Shown here piece by piece: positions 32,111 to 43,444 of a DNA stretch of 64,000 bases; within the stretch, counting starts at the first letter, position 1; the number at the start of each line of letters is the position of its first letter. Made by a program: the position numbers and the translations under genes. The stretch covers positions 8,370,001 to 8,434,000 of the forward strand of contig JAKSXM010000014.1 in the NCBI GenBank assembly GCA_022575985.1, given 5' to 3'. The stretch is from Anagrus nilaparvatae. Lineage: Eukaryota > Arthropoda > Insecta > Hymenoptera > Mymaridae. Below the pieces are notes generated by a model. That model was given only the letters and a program-made list of their open reading frames with translations, did no database searches and was not told the DNA's origin.

Positions 32111-33055
32111 ATTTTCTTTCAAATCCGTTTGAAATTTTTTTTCATTTTGATTTTCTGATTTAGAAAATAACTTGCAGTTTAAAGGAAATGGTAGCAAATA
32201 ATGTAATGTTAGTCCATCTATGTTAACTGCTGCCATACCTGTTGTTGCCGCTACTTTAACCAAATCTTCTCCGTAAATTGATGTAATCCTCCTAACTATT
32301 TCTTTGATTATTGTGCTTTTACCAAAACCAGCTTTGCCTTGTATTTTAACTCTTTTTATACTATTTGCTGTCATAGTACTGTTTTGTATACTGGTTATTT
32401 GAGTATCTAAAAAGTCTAATATTTGATGTTGGTCATCTGTAAACGATATTTTAGATTCTGTATTTTGTTCATATATTTTCTTTTCTTGTTGAGATTTGTA
32501 GGTATTCAGAAAAGAATGTATTTCCAATTCAATTGGTTTGTTTTCAATAGGCATATTCCAGTTATAACATAAATCTATCACCCTTTTTCATAAATCTCTT
32601 TCTAAATTGTCATTATGAAATCCTGATAGAAACTCAAATGCATTTTTTATGTTCTCATCATTTATTTCTTCTGAAATTCCATCATTATCAGTGAATTCGT
32701 TTAAATCTATGTTTTCATTGTTATTTATATTTAATGTTTCGTAAATTTGCTTCCATTTATTTATATTTTCATATGATTGAAGAATATCATTATAATCATT
32801 TTTAAATGGTATGTTGAAAATGCATTGTTGTTTATAAAATTTTTCATCTTCAATTTCATTGTTAGTTATTTTAAATTTCGGAAAAATTCTAACAATGTTT
32901 TCTTTCCGTTGTTTTGTAAATTTGTTCTTGACAATTGTATAAATTTTAGTGAAATTTAATAAAGTTAAATTATTTAGTTTTTTTGGTCTGATCTTATATT
33001 TTTCTATTAAATTACAAGTTTTTGTATCAATATTTTCATCATTTGATTCATTTAT
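32111..33055 (-). pseudogene. Helitron (Pif1-like) helicase fragment fused to BEL gag
   Basis: From about 33,055 the frame runs through IRPKKLNNLTLLNF and KENIVRIFPK to EDEKFYKQQCIFNIPF. After a TGA near 32,590 it continues to TDDQHQILDFL, the Walker A motif GKAGFGKST (about 32,312-32,338) and VKVAATTGMAAVNIDGLTLH. These are motifs of the SF1B/Pif1-type helicase of Helitron RepHel proteins. The Walker B and later motifs are gone: at about 32,110-32,180 the same open frame passes into BEL gag. TTGATTTCAG directly before the first codons looks like a 3' splice site. It may be a relative of the Rep fragment at 60-62 kb. Confidence 0.78.
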
Positions 33056-33286
33056 CTGAAATCAAGAAATTATTTATATATTGTTTAATAGTCTGTTGTA
33101 AAATGCGTAAAATTGTTTCTTGATTTACGAATTAATTGGAATCGAAAATTCGTTCGTAAATCGAAAAAATAAAAAAAACTTAATTTTCTAGTCAAGTTGT
33201 ATGTACATTATTGATATTATAAATAAAATTAAATATAATGGTACTATTTGAATTTAAATTTGTAAAAATAAATACTTATAGATAAG

Positions 33287-33850
33287 TGTTACGTATGATA
33301 GGTCATAATTCGAGCTATCGCTTCCGCATTCTTTAATATTTATATATTTAATTATAGTAATATTTATATATTTATTTATATATTTATATATAACTATTCC
33401 TGCTTATGTTAGCTCATAAATCGAGCTAACATACCTGTATTTCCTCTTTCATACATTCGATAAAATCCTATTTCACCAATTCAGATCCGGCTCCTTATAA
33501 ATTGACAGAAATATAAAATCGAAGATCATTAATGACGCATTTAGAAATATTTTAGGCAACGAAGAGTTGCATAAATCCCCTCACGATTTCCTCCAAAATA
33601 ATTAACGAAGATTTCGTTAATTGGACATGAAGAGACCGACGCTTCCGCGTATTGGACAATCCCCTCTAAATTCAAGTACCTGGGCAGTTACTAATTAGTT
33701 TATATAATATATCCGCAACTGCCCTAAATCCAGTTTTTCTGTCAGTTCCTTTCAAGTCCTCCAAGTCCAACATAAATTTATTTAATTCGTTTAGACCCCC
33801 TTTGCGGCCATTTAGGGCCCCACCTTGGTCAAAAATTTAATAGGATCGGC
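33287..33850 (-). mobile_element. Diverged LTR related to the 1.5-kb LTR
   Basis: Plus strand starts TGTTACGTATGATAGG, the 10-bp end of the LTR at 1.5 kb. On the minus strand the segment around 33,550-33,660 reads GTCCAATAC, AGCGTCGGTCTC, GTCCAATTA and GTGAGG-GGATTTATGCA, which align with 1,955-2,065. The middle is unrelated or strongly diverged and the right end is not clear. It is a different member of the same LTR group. Confidence 0.6.
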
Positions 33851-34839
33851 CCATTTTACTATCTACTGAAAAAAGTAATAAATTAATAACATTTCTTAAT
33901 AGATTTAATTCATTTAATAATCTTATTAGTTATAATTCTTTTTAAAATTAAAAAAAAAAAACAAAACAAAAAAAAACAAAAAAAAAACAAAAAAACAAAA
34001 AACAAAATAACAAAAAACGTACATCCGAAAAACTGCACATCCGAAAAATCACACATCCCAAAATTCATTTTTTTTCATATTTCAAAACTTTTCTCGCGAT
34101 AATTAAAACTACTATACCTGTAAACCCAGGCAAAATAAACTATTATATCCAAATTATTTAAATTTTATGATCCGAAAATTAACTTAAATTTTCCATACAA
34201 ATTGATAAATTCATGTTCTACAAGATATATTATACCCAAATTTAAAATTTTTTATCATTTTTAACCTTTTAAATTATAAATTATTACTTAAAAACGATAA
34301 AAATTGATAAATTTTTACGATTCAAAAATAAATATAATTTTTTCGTATTAATCAACAAATTCATGTAAAATAAGCCGTATCATATTCATATTTTGAAAAT
34401 ACTATCAATTTTAATCCTTTAAATTATAAATTGTTACTTAAAAATCATACAAATTGACAAATCATACAAATAAATAACAATATTATAACAAAATACAAAA
34501 ATAGAATCTAATTTACTTACAATGGACCTACAACCCTCATAATTAACTGAAAAAAAACCTTATTTATATCCTAAGTCAAATCTACATTATAACTACTAAG
34601 TATTTTTTTCTCTCTATAAGAGCATACATAAGCAACCAAACACACATATTTAAGTTGTTTTTTATTATTTTTTTTGTACAGACTTAATCATAATTTTTCA
34701 TATATTCAAAAATAATATTTTTTTTATTTTATTTTATGTTCCTTCTTTGTTATAAATGGTAATAAAGTTACGTTAAATTCAAATTCATTGAAAAGTCTTT
34801 ATATAGTTTTCACTGTAATAATAACTATACCCATGTTTT
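33851..34839. other. AT-rich spacer with A-rich and short repeats
   Basis: An (A)nC tract spans 33,950-34,015, followed by three copies of ACATCC(G/C)(A/A)AAA near 34,020-34,065. The block CTTTTAAATTATAAATTATTACTTAAAAA occurs twice about 150 bp apart (34,264 and 34,417). No gene. Confidence 0.5.
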
Positions 34840-37800
34840 ATTTTTTTTTTTTTGTCAAGGGAATCTTGTGTATCTTGCATCAGCCATGGAGTGTTTGCGG
34901 GCCTTAAAGACCCGCAAATTTCCATGAAAGCCCAGTTGTACAAAGTATACAACTGTTAGATCACCGGCGAACAAGGTCGCCAGCTATGCCACAGATTCTT
35001 ACTGGATAAACACACTATAAACTCCCTTTTCAGGTATAACTTCAGTTTGGGACGCGCAGCCTAGGCAACTGGCCGCTGTCTTCCCCCAGCCTAGTGAAAG
35101 GAGAGCTATCTATGATAGAAAGCCCTCCTTCTTTTTCTTCAACAAGGTGGCCCTTACGTACTCTGCTACTTTATTCCAATTATCAGAACTCCGTAGGATT
35201 TCCGGGACCACCGTCTCTGGCCTCCAAATCGAGAAGGGGCCCGCCCTTCAACGTAGCGCATACATCCGAAGAGAGTGTGCTCCACTGTATCCTTCACGCC
35301 TGAGCAGTGCAAGCACTCCTCTGTTGGCACCTTATGCCAATGTTTCAACATTGAAGTACCCGTGTCCAGTTAAAAATTGGGTGAGGAAAAAATCCACCTC
35401 CCCATGTTGTGGTCCACTCCATGCTTGCAGATCTGAAATCGGCATTTCCTGCGTCCATCGGGCATTTTCCTCTTCGTCCTTTTTCCACCGTTTCTGTCAT
35501 TTTTCCATAGAGCTGGAGCGGGCGCGAGTGGATGCCACTTTGCGGTCCTCTACACTATCGTAAATGTATTTCCGCTCCAACGCTAGCAGGTCGATGGGTA
35601 TGACCGATGCTACTACCTGGATCGCCTCAAGCAATACCGTATGGTACGCGCAGGCGATCCTCAGGCCCACTTGCCGCTGCACAGATGATATTTTATGTCT
35701 GTGTTTGGCAAATTTGGTGATATCCGCCCAGATCTCAGATCCGTAAAACAGGACAGAGTTGACAACGGACATCAACAACCTTCGCTTCCCGGGTTTGGGC
35801 CCTCCTATGTTGGCCATAAGCCTTGACAAGGAGGATGCGATCAACGCGGCCATCTCACTCGACCTCTGAGATTGTTCCCAGAAGAGCAGTTTGATATCAA
35901 GCAGAACTCCCAGGTACTTAACCGATGTCTTGGCTAGGATCGTGTGAGGGTTTCCACCATCATCGACATTTACATCGATGTCCGTGGAAATCCTTGTTCG
36001 ACGGGTCAGCAGTACGATTTCCGTTTTCGGGATCGCAAGCTCGAGCCCGTGCTCGCCCATCCAGAGGTTGATCTGTCTCATGGCTAAATTCAACCTCTCC
36101 TGGGTTACCTGCATGTCCCTGCCGGTGATGGTCCGGGCCACGTCGTCCGCGTACCTGATCAGAGAAGCTCCTTCCGGGAGGTGAATGCGCAACAGGCCAT
36201 CGTGAAGGCATTCCACAGGTCCGGTCCGAGAACCGAACCATGGGCAATGCCCGCACTCAGAACCCTCTGTCGCCTGGCCTCGAGCGTGTCGTAGAGCAGT
36301 CTCCGGTCCCGTAGGTAGTCCTTTAGTACGTTACCCAGATACCTGGGTATCCGGAAATCGTACTCGAGAGACCGGATAATGTCATCCCACCTGGCCGAAT
36401 TGAAAGCGTTTTTGACGTCCAGCTTTACAAGAAGGATGTCCTCCTGAATTGAATGCCGGTTTTCCCTCTCAGCCTCTACGGTATCCACGACACGCAGGAT
36501 GGCGTCTATCGTGGAATGCCCCTCACGAAATCCATACTGCTCCTCGGAAAGGCCACCGCCCTCCTCGATGGCTCTTCTCAACCTTGCCCGAAGCATGCTC
36601 TCCATCACCTTTCCGATGGTATTTAACATTCACAAGTTTCTGTAAGATGATGGAGAGTCCAGGGCTCCACCTTTACCCTTGTTCAAGAGCACGAGACGTC
36701 CCACCTTCCACTGCCTTGGAAACACTCCCGCCACCAAGCATGCATTAAACATGTTTAACAGGATATCAGGGATTATTTTGACCGCTCGTTTGAGCACTTC
36801 TACTGGTATCCCGTCCAGCCCTGGCGCCTTGCCATTTTTCATGGCCTTGATAGCCTTCACCATCTCGCCCTCGCTGAATAACGGCACTTCCTCCCTGGGT
36901 ATCGCCTCTATTGGGTTTTCCCGGTTGGGCCGCTCAAGGATGAGAGCACTGATGATTCATTCGTTCGACACCGCGTCCATCATGTTGTCAGACCCCCGGT
37001 TCATTTTGCCCATTACGACTTTGTAACCAAGACCCCAGGGGTCTTTGTTTACATCCTTGCGTAATGAACGCAGACATCGAGCCTTGCTTTGACGGATAGC
37101 TTTGGCCAGCCGGTGTTTAGCATCCTTGTATTCCTCGAATCCTTTACCATCCTTGTGTGCCTTGGGCCTGTCCCGTGCTCTCTGCGCCCTTCATAGCGTC
37201 TTGTGGCACTCCTTGCGGAGCTCCGCTATTTCTCAAGTCCACCAGTAAACTGGCTATCTCCCTTTCCAGGGCCTTCGACAAGGCATAGAGGCGTCACATG
37301 CCCCTCGCAATAGAGACGTTACTTTCTTACCTAAGATGTCAGCCTCGCGGGGAGCTATTGCTTCTCCATGCCAAGCGGGGAAGGCCGCCGACTCCATTCG
37401 AAGATACTCTTCGAACTTGTCCTCGTCCATCTTTGGTACATTCCAACCCAAGGGACGCCTCTTGTACGGAGGCCGTTGGGAGGTTCCCTCAAGCACCCGG
37501 AAGGTGATGTAAGATGGTCGCTACCATTGTAACCATCCGTCACCGTCCATTCGCCAATTCTCCCAGACGCACCTTCTGTTGCAAAGGTTATGTCTGGAAT
37601 AGAGGCGCCCCAACCTGCCCTCTCGTAGGTGGGCTGGTTTCCTCTATTCTGGACCACTAGTTTGCATCTAGTGGCCATTTCTAGTACCTGCTGTCCCCTA
37701 TGATTGGTCGTCGGCATGCCCCATTCTAAGGCCCTAGCGTTAAAGTTTCCAGCAAGGATAACGCTTCCAGTTACCGTCCGAACCGTGTTCTCGATGCTGG

Positions 37801-38054
37801 CCAGCTTTGTAGCTAGCACTTCCGAGCTATCATTTGGGGAGAGGTAGCAACTTATATAATTTGTCTCCCCGCAAGTGACCCAAACGTGGCAGTTGCCTTT
37901 CCCTTTTCGGGTCAAGGACGTTTGGGCTCTACCCTAGAGCCATATGGCGCAACAGCCAGTGTCATCGGTTAGCCAGTATTTGTGGTTTATGTTGTATGAT
38001 TGCTCGCTTAGTAAGAGGATACTTGAATCCTCTTCACGGGCAATCTGTTCCAAC
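34840..38054 (-). mobile_element. R1-clade LINE copy C, 3' part of a split copy
   Basis: Minus-strand, poly-A tail as poly-T at 34,840-34,853. It covers the 3' UTR and ORF2 up to the first codons of the endonuclease. Its 5' edge at 38,054 is where the 8.6-kb insertion begins. The missing beginning of the same LINE resumes at 46,665. By eye it belongs to a subfamily somewhat diverged from copies A and B. The 3' UTR keeps the TTTGCGGG/CCCGCAAA hairpin (34,894-34,918), but the 12-bp hairpin is damaged. Confidence 0.88.
35061..38054 (-). pseudogene. R1-clade LINE ORF2, copy C
   Basis: Endonuclease motifs LLSEQSYN, YLSPND, LAGNFNAR (the GDFN Asp is Asn here), IPDITFAT and GSDHL lie at about 38,040-37,250. 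The reverse transcriptase runs from KAPGLDGIP and LLNKGKG to GFREGHSTIDAI, LDVKNAFNSARW, YADDVARTI and KYLGVLLD at about 36,890-35,500. The C-terminal finger is CLHCSGVKD...HTLFGC near 35,260-35,330, with the last Cys kept. Stops and frameshifts near 37,254, 36,630, 36,160 and 35,497 break the frame. The N-terminal 19 or so codons lie at 46,665-46,721. Confidence 0.87.
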
Positions 38055-38234
38055 TGTAACACGGTGAAAATTTCCCGTGCTACAATTTGACTCAGTAGTG
38101 TTAAGTTATGACCATGCACTAGCGCCCCTAGCGTGAAACGGCGCAAACGTAATAATATTAGTTTTCATTTTCACGGAGCATTTCACGGGGGGGGGTATAG
38201 TTACCTTTAAGCGGGGACATGTTGGGTGGGGTTT

Positions 38235-38242
38235 TATAAAAT
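38235..38242 (+). promoter_or_regulatory. Possible TATA box
   Basis: TATAAAAT in a GC-richer context about 180 bp into the element and about 340 bp before the 97-codon frame. TTTGTGTTTGCAG followed shortly by GCGGTAAGT at 38,540-38,565 could be splice sites. This is sequence resemblance only. Confidence 0.3.
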
Positions 38243-38583
38243 AGTGGGGTAAAACGGAGGTGAGCTCGGCGGGTCTCCTTGTCCAGTTCCATTTTGGAAG
38301 TTATAGTTGCCGGTCAACTTTTAGTAAACTCAATTATTTCAACTATTTTAAAGTCAAAATTCATCATTATTTCAGATTTAATTAGTTTAAAATTTTGTAA
38401 ATTCGTTTAACTTAAATTATTTAAATTAAATTCTTTTTTTTTGTTTAAATTAAATTAGTTATAGAGTCAGTTTAATTAATAATTCAGTGAAATTAATCAG
38501 TGGCAAATAGGATTCTAAGGTTGTGAAAATAGTTAAAATTTTGTGTTTGCAGCGCGGTAAGTCCTAAATAATAAATTAAAAAT

Positions 38584-38877
38584 ATGAATTCTAAATTAAA
38601 AGAATATATGGCTAAACGCGTGCGCGAAGACACTAAAGCCCACCAGGAATTGGTGAATGCTTCAAAAATTGCAGTAACCGGGTATTTTTTTAACCTTAAG
38701 ACTTCTGGGGCCGATAAAGACATCTACCTCAGGAGATTAAGGACGGAATTTCGATACTCTATCGAAAAATATCATGAAAATCTATTAGTTAACTCCGAGG
38801 AATTTGAGGAAAATTCCTTGGAAGTTTATTATAATACAATAGGCCCCTTTATAGATTCATTTTATGAAGAAAATTAA
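38584..38877 (+). CDS. Hypothetical 97-aa protein of the inserted element
   Basis: ATG at 38,584, TAA at 38,875-38,877, with codon use and composition richer than the surrounding AT-rich DNA. The protein starts MNSKLKEYMAKRVRED and contains YFFNLKTSG, YLRRLRTEFRYSIEKYHENL and an acidic C-terminus ending FYEEN. It looks helical and charged, without signal peptide or membrane segment. I do not recognise a family. It could be the N-terminus of a gag-like protein with the rest lost or spliced. It is the only credible frame of the element. Confidence 0.4.
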   Translation: MNSKLKEYMAKRVREDTKAHQELVNASKIAVTGYFFNLKTSGADKDIYLRRLRTEFRYSIEKYHENLLVNSEEFEENSLEVYYNTIGPFIDSFYEEN

Positions 38878-38879
38878 AA

Positions 38880-41091
38880 GGCTTATCGACAAAGGTTTTC
38901 GTATTAACAAAATGGTAATAAAAGTCTTATCGTTCAAAAAATTAACCAGGTTTACCGTTTAATAATTAATCAGGTTTACCGTTTATAATTAAAGTTATTA
39001 AAATAATTATCAAGTCTACCGTTTAATTAAAAGTCTTATAAAGCTATAGTTTAGGCTTATCGTTTCATAGTAAAACTAACGTTTATAGCTTACAATTCTC
39101 AAATTAAGCTATGAGTTTGGATTACCGTTCTGAGCAAAAATTTCAATAAAACTTGGAATATTGTTTTTGATTGTTAAAAATTTTAAAGTTGTGGTTATCG
39201 TTAAAATAACAAAATGAAATTGCCTAATAATGAATGAAACGCTTATTGTTAAAATTAAGTAAAGATGTGGTTTCTCGTTAAGTTTTAATACCATGCACTA
39301 GTTGAAAATTTGGACTTTACTACTTGCCAATCTAAGAAACCCCAAAGCCTAAATTATGATAAATTAGACTAAATTCATCCCAATGCAGCTACTTTTATTA
39401 AATTTTTACAAAATTTTGAAATTGATGAATTTACAAATGTTTAGGACTAAAACTTTCTTTAATTCAACGTTTTAATTAAAATAAATTGGCTGTGCCAAGT
39501 CAAAATGACTTTAAAAGCTCGAAATTAGAACAAAAGTGCAAAGCACATGTTGCCTTTTGTTCGTATAAAAGGTTCCAAATTCTACTAAAGTCCATTCTGA
39601 CGTTTCAATTCTCTAATTTAAATTATTTTAATCCTAATTAGCTTATTAAAACTTAAATTAAACCCTTAGTTAGAAAATTTACAGCAAAATATAAATAGTA
39701 CAATTTCTAAGTTTAATAAAATTTTAGTCAAATTTTGAAATACAAACTTTTATAACTAAGTTACACCAAAAGCTTCTTTGTTTTAGGGTTTTGAACTTAA
39801 ATAAATAGTTAAAAGTATCTAAAGTAGTAATATTAAACTTAAACATGCGAGATAACAAATTTTAACTTAAAGCGTAGGAACAAAAGTTTAGTAATTTAAG
39901 GAATTTCAGCTTCATCTGGAGCCTCGCTACTACCTGAAATACATAAAAATTCTCCAGGACTTGCTGAATATACTGGAACAATTAGTCAGCGAGCCCTGGA
40001 CATTAGTTTACTAGCTCCAGCTCTGTAAAAGGTAAAACAGCGGATCATGTTCGTAGAATTTCTGGGGAAATTCAAGTTAGGAACACTAAATTTATGGACA
40101 CTACATAAACATAAAACATACAAGGGGAATAATTTGCATCTTTATTAATTATTAACAAGAAATTTTACAAATTTTTTCTCACAAACAAAACTGGACATGA
40201 ACACTAGCACTTTGACATATAGAATTTAACACAGAACACTATAATACAAAATTTACACTACACTACACAGGGAATTTCATAATTTATTAACTACATTGAT
40301 TAAAAAGGATTTATATTTAATTATTTAAATAAATTAATTAAATAATTAAATATATACATTCATTGTATAAAGCTGTTATTACAGCAATAACAATCCCGGG
40401 ATTATAGTCCCCATAATAAAATTGTGATTGCGAGTTACAATGCAGGTTTTAAAAATTAAGTAAAAACCCAGTCAACAAAGCGTGTACCGTATATGCCCAT
40501 TCCGATTTAGGTCTTAAAATTTAATTAGAAATAGGACTCAAAATTAAAATTTATGTTAAGTATAAGTTAATGAGTCCTGAATTTGGCTTGCCGCGCAGAC
40601 CAGAGGATGTTTGCGGGATTTTGATTTAACCATTATTATTTAGATCCTCAGATGGAATATCGTTAAGTTAAGTTAGGTAATGGCGATTATTGTCCCAAAA
40701 CGAAATTTAAATTATAATTCATAATTAATTTTGTCCAGATCAGCTTTAGGCGACCCCTAGTGGCTGAAAACATGATTTATCGTTAAATTAGCTTCGAAAT
40801 TAACCCCAGCGGCTTAAAATAAAATATTTGTTGCTATTTTAACTAAAATAGCGCGCCGCGACTTAAAATTAGTAAAAATGAAAACTTTAGAATTAAATGA
40901 GAATAAAATTATGGAATATCGTTAAATTATTATTATATTATACAAACATGCATTTTCTTGAAATTTTTAGTATTAATTTGTAAATTTTCTATAATTGCAC
41001 TCTCTGCTAATTAAATAACCTTAAATTAGAATAAATTGAATACGGATTTATAAAATTAAGGATTATCGAATAAAATAATAAAAATTCAATT
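38880..41091. other. Non-coding body of the inserted element
   Basis: AT-rich with a recurring word TTTATCGTT/TTTACCGTTTAA, especially at 38,900-39,260 and 40,660-40,920. The same word returns at 46,010-46,330 beyond the nested element, supporting one original unit. No gene. AGCCTCGCTACTACCTG near 39,922 and the GC-richer parts at 40,380-40,800 were not identified. Confidence 0.5.
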
Positions 41092-41096
41092 AATTA

Positions 41097-41312
41097 TGGT
41101 GTGAAAACACACCTTTAGTATTTTAAATAATATATGTAAAAAGAGAGAGAAGATAACGCACGCAAGACCGACGGGGACTCTCGTCGAGTAGTGCGCGCTC
41201 GGCTTTCGTGCTTTATGCACGTATAATAAAATCAATATTCAATCTGTTAATTATTGTAATTATTTCACACGCCTACACTCTTTTTACTTCATCATAAACT
41301 GTTACATGTCGA
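41097..41312 (+). repeat. 5' LTR of gag-only element
   Basis: Starts TGGTGTGAAAACACACC and ends ACATGTCGA. The 3' LTR ends ACATGTCCA, so the terminal CCA that pairs with TGG has one change here. It contains AATAAA near 41,224, a possible polyadenylation signal, and the GC-rich hairpin CGACGGGGACTCTCGTCG. Confidence 0.92.
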
Positions 41313-43444
41313 TTTTGGTCCTTCAGCCTTTATTAAAAAATAAAACAATTATCATCAGTGACCGTTTTACTGTGAAAATTTTATCAAGATTAAAAAGGAG
41401 TGAAAGTGAACGTTGCCATGCGGCCTTTATCATATTAGTGAATGTGTTAAAAATTATTCATCATTACTATAAATATTTTTATTGCTCAAAAGTGGATCAA
41501 ATTTTATGCACTTTGTGCTCACATATTTTTTGGTGAAATATCTTTGGAGAAATTTTATATTGTTCAATCCAAAAAAAAAAAAAAATCGTTTGTCAAAAAT
41601 TTAAATCACAATGGCCGCCTATTGAATAGAGCGCGCACGCCTCAACATTAAAAACTATATAACATACAAAGACTGCATAAGTGCCATGTGCTTTTATTTT
41701 CGTTATAAAAATTCACGTCAAGAAAAAATATTCAAGTAAATTTTTTATGTGAAGTTTTCACGTCAAGAAAAAACACTCGAGTGAAAAATAAGTAAATTTT
41801 TATGTGAAGTTTTCAAAAAAAAGAAAAATGAAAAGTGAAAAATTTTTTCTTTTAAAAATAAAAAATTAAATAAAACAAGAAGGAAGCCGCCATTAATGAC
41901 GTCATCGTCATCCTCATTTCTCTCATCATTCATTTGAAAGGGGAGAAGTACGATCCACGATTCGGAGTCCACGGAACAACACGAAGAGGCACGAGTCTAA
42001 CTTTGAATTTTTTTTTCTCATTTCTCAATCGTCGTTCCTGCGCCACTTCAAATCAAAATGGCAGTTCATTCTTCTTGCTGGTAATGTCGCCTTCAAAAAG
42101 CAAATGGTCAGATAATTCGCTCACGATTCGCCATCTTATTAAAAAAAGGAGTCATCGATCCTGCGCATCACTTTAGGTCATGATTTTTTCTTTTTTATTT
42201 AGAATTTTCTTTTTCTTATAATCACTCTTAAATTACTTACAATCAGTCGATTATCTATAATTAAAATTAAAGTTGTCAAATTTATTTTATTAAAATCATC
42301 TTTTTTATAATAATTTTGGAAACAACGTACAATCTTCTTAATAAATTGTTCGTTATTAATTTTTATTTAGAAATATCAATTTATGCCTATAGTCTAGATT
42401 TAGTTAGAGTGTCTTCTGCTCTATTATGTCTTTTTTCTTTAATTTAAAAAAAAGGCAAAAAATTATTAAAAATAAAAAATAAATGGTATTTGTATGTTAT
42501 TTATATTAAATTCAATTACTTAAAATTAATCTTAAATAAATGTATAATATTGTCAAAAAATGTATCAATTGTCTTTTAAAAAAAATTAAAAATCTCTCTC
42601 TCTTTTAGTCACATTCAACTCTTTATCAATTACTTGAACTTCTAATCAGTTTAACTTATTTATTAAATTCAATTTAAAAATAAAAAATAAATAAAATTTT
42701 CAAAAACAAATTAAACTCTTTTCATTTATTATTACCATTGTAATTTTTGCTAATTATTTGGACGTTCCTAAGGTACTCTTATCATCTGGAGGCTGCTTCT
42801 TTTGGCTTGCATTCTTGTCAGATCCACGTGGGTTCCAGTTCATTGACAACTTATCCTGCTGCATCATCTTCACGTCTTGGAGCATTGATCATTGGATATT
42901 CTGGTGGTGTCGTTGGCCTCATGTTTTCACAATAGTATTTATATGTCATAAACTTAGAATTTATTCTATTAGATTTTGTTTATTGAACAAAAATTTAAAT
43001 TATTAAAAATTAATATTTTGTTAATTTGGATTTAATATTTTGTAAATTTAATATTCCTTTTTTTCTCTTCTTCTAAAGTAACCTTAAGTCAAAAATTGTA
43101 TAAAATTATCTCAATTGTTCAATTCACAATTTTCTTTACAAACATATAATTATTAATTGTTAAATTTATATCAAATTTTAACATCTGTCAAAATTTACAA
43201 TTTGTTTAAACTAATGTGCAATTTATAATTGTTTTCCATTGTAAATGATTTTTAATTCTAATCTACTTTTTAGTTCTGTAATTTCTTTTACAAATATTTA
43301 CAATTAATTATTGTCTTTTGTCTATTTTAATTGTCAATTTATACTTAATCTTTTGCAATTAACTTTAATTGTCTTAATAATTGAATTAATCAATTTAAAT
43401 AATTTTAAGTTGCACATTGATTAACTTTTTAACAATTGAGAGCC
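41313..43444 (+). other. Leader of the gag-only element
   Basis: 2.1 kb between the LTR and gag. TTTTGGTCCTTCAGCC right after the LTR is where the primer-binding site should be, but I could not assign the tRNA. A direct repeat with TATGTGAAGTTTTCA(CGTCAAGAAAAAA) lies at 41,690-41,820. GC-richer patches lie at 41,885-42,170 and 42,760-42,930. Frames there (for example 42,747-43,006) have no domain. The length is unusual for a leader, so captured sequence is possible. Confidence 0.5.

Noticed and set aside
38055..38200. Start of a second R1 LINE copy
   Set aside because: The LINE sequence ends exactly at 38,054 and its missing part is found at 46,665, so C and D are one split copy.
42747..43006. 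Captured host exon in the leader of the gag-only element
   Set aside because: GC-richer, but overlapping frames in different phases and no recognised domain or splice sites.
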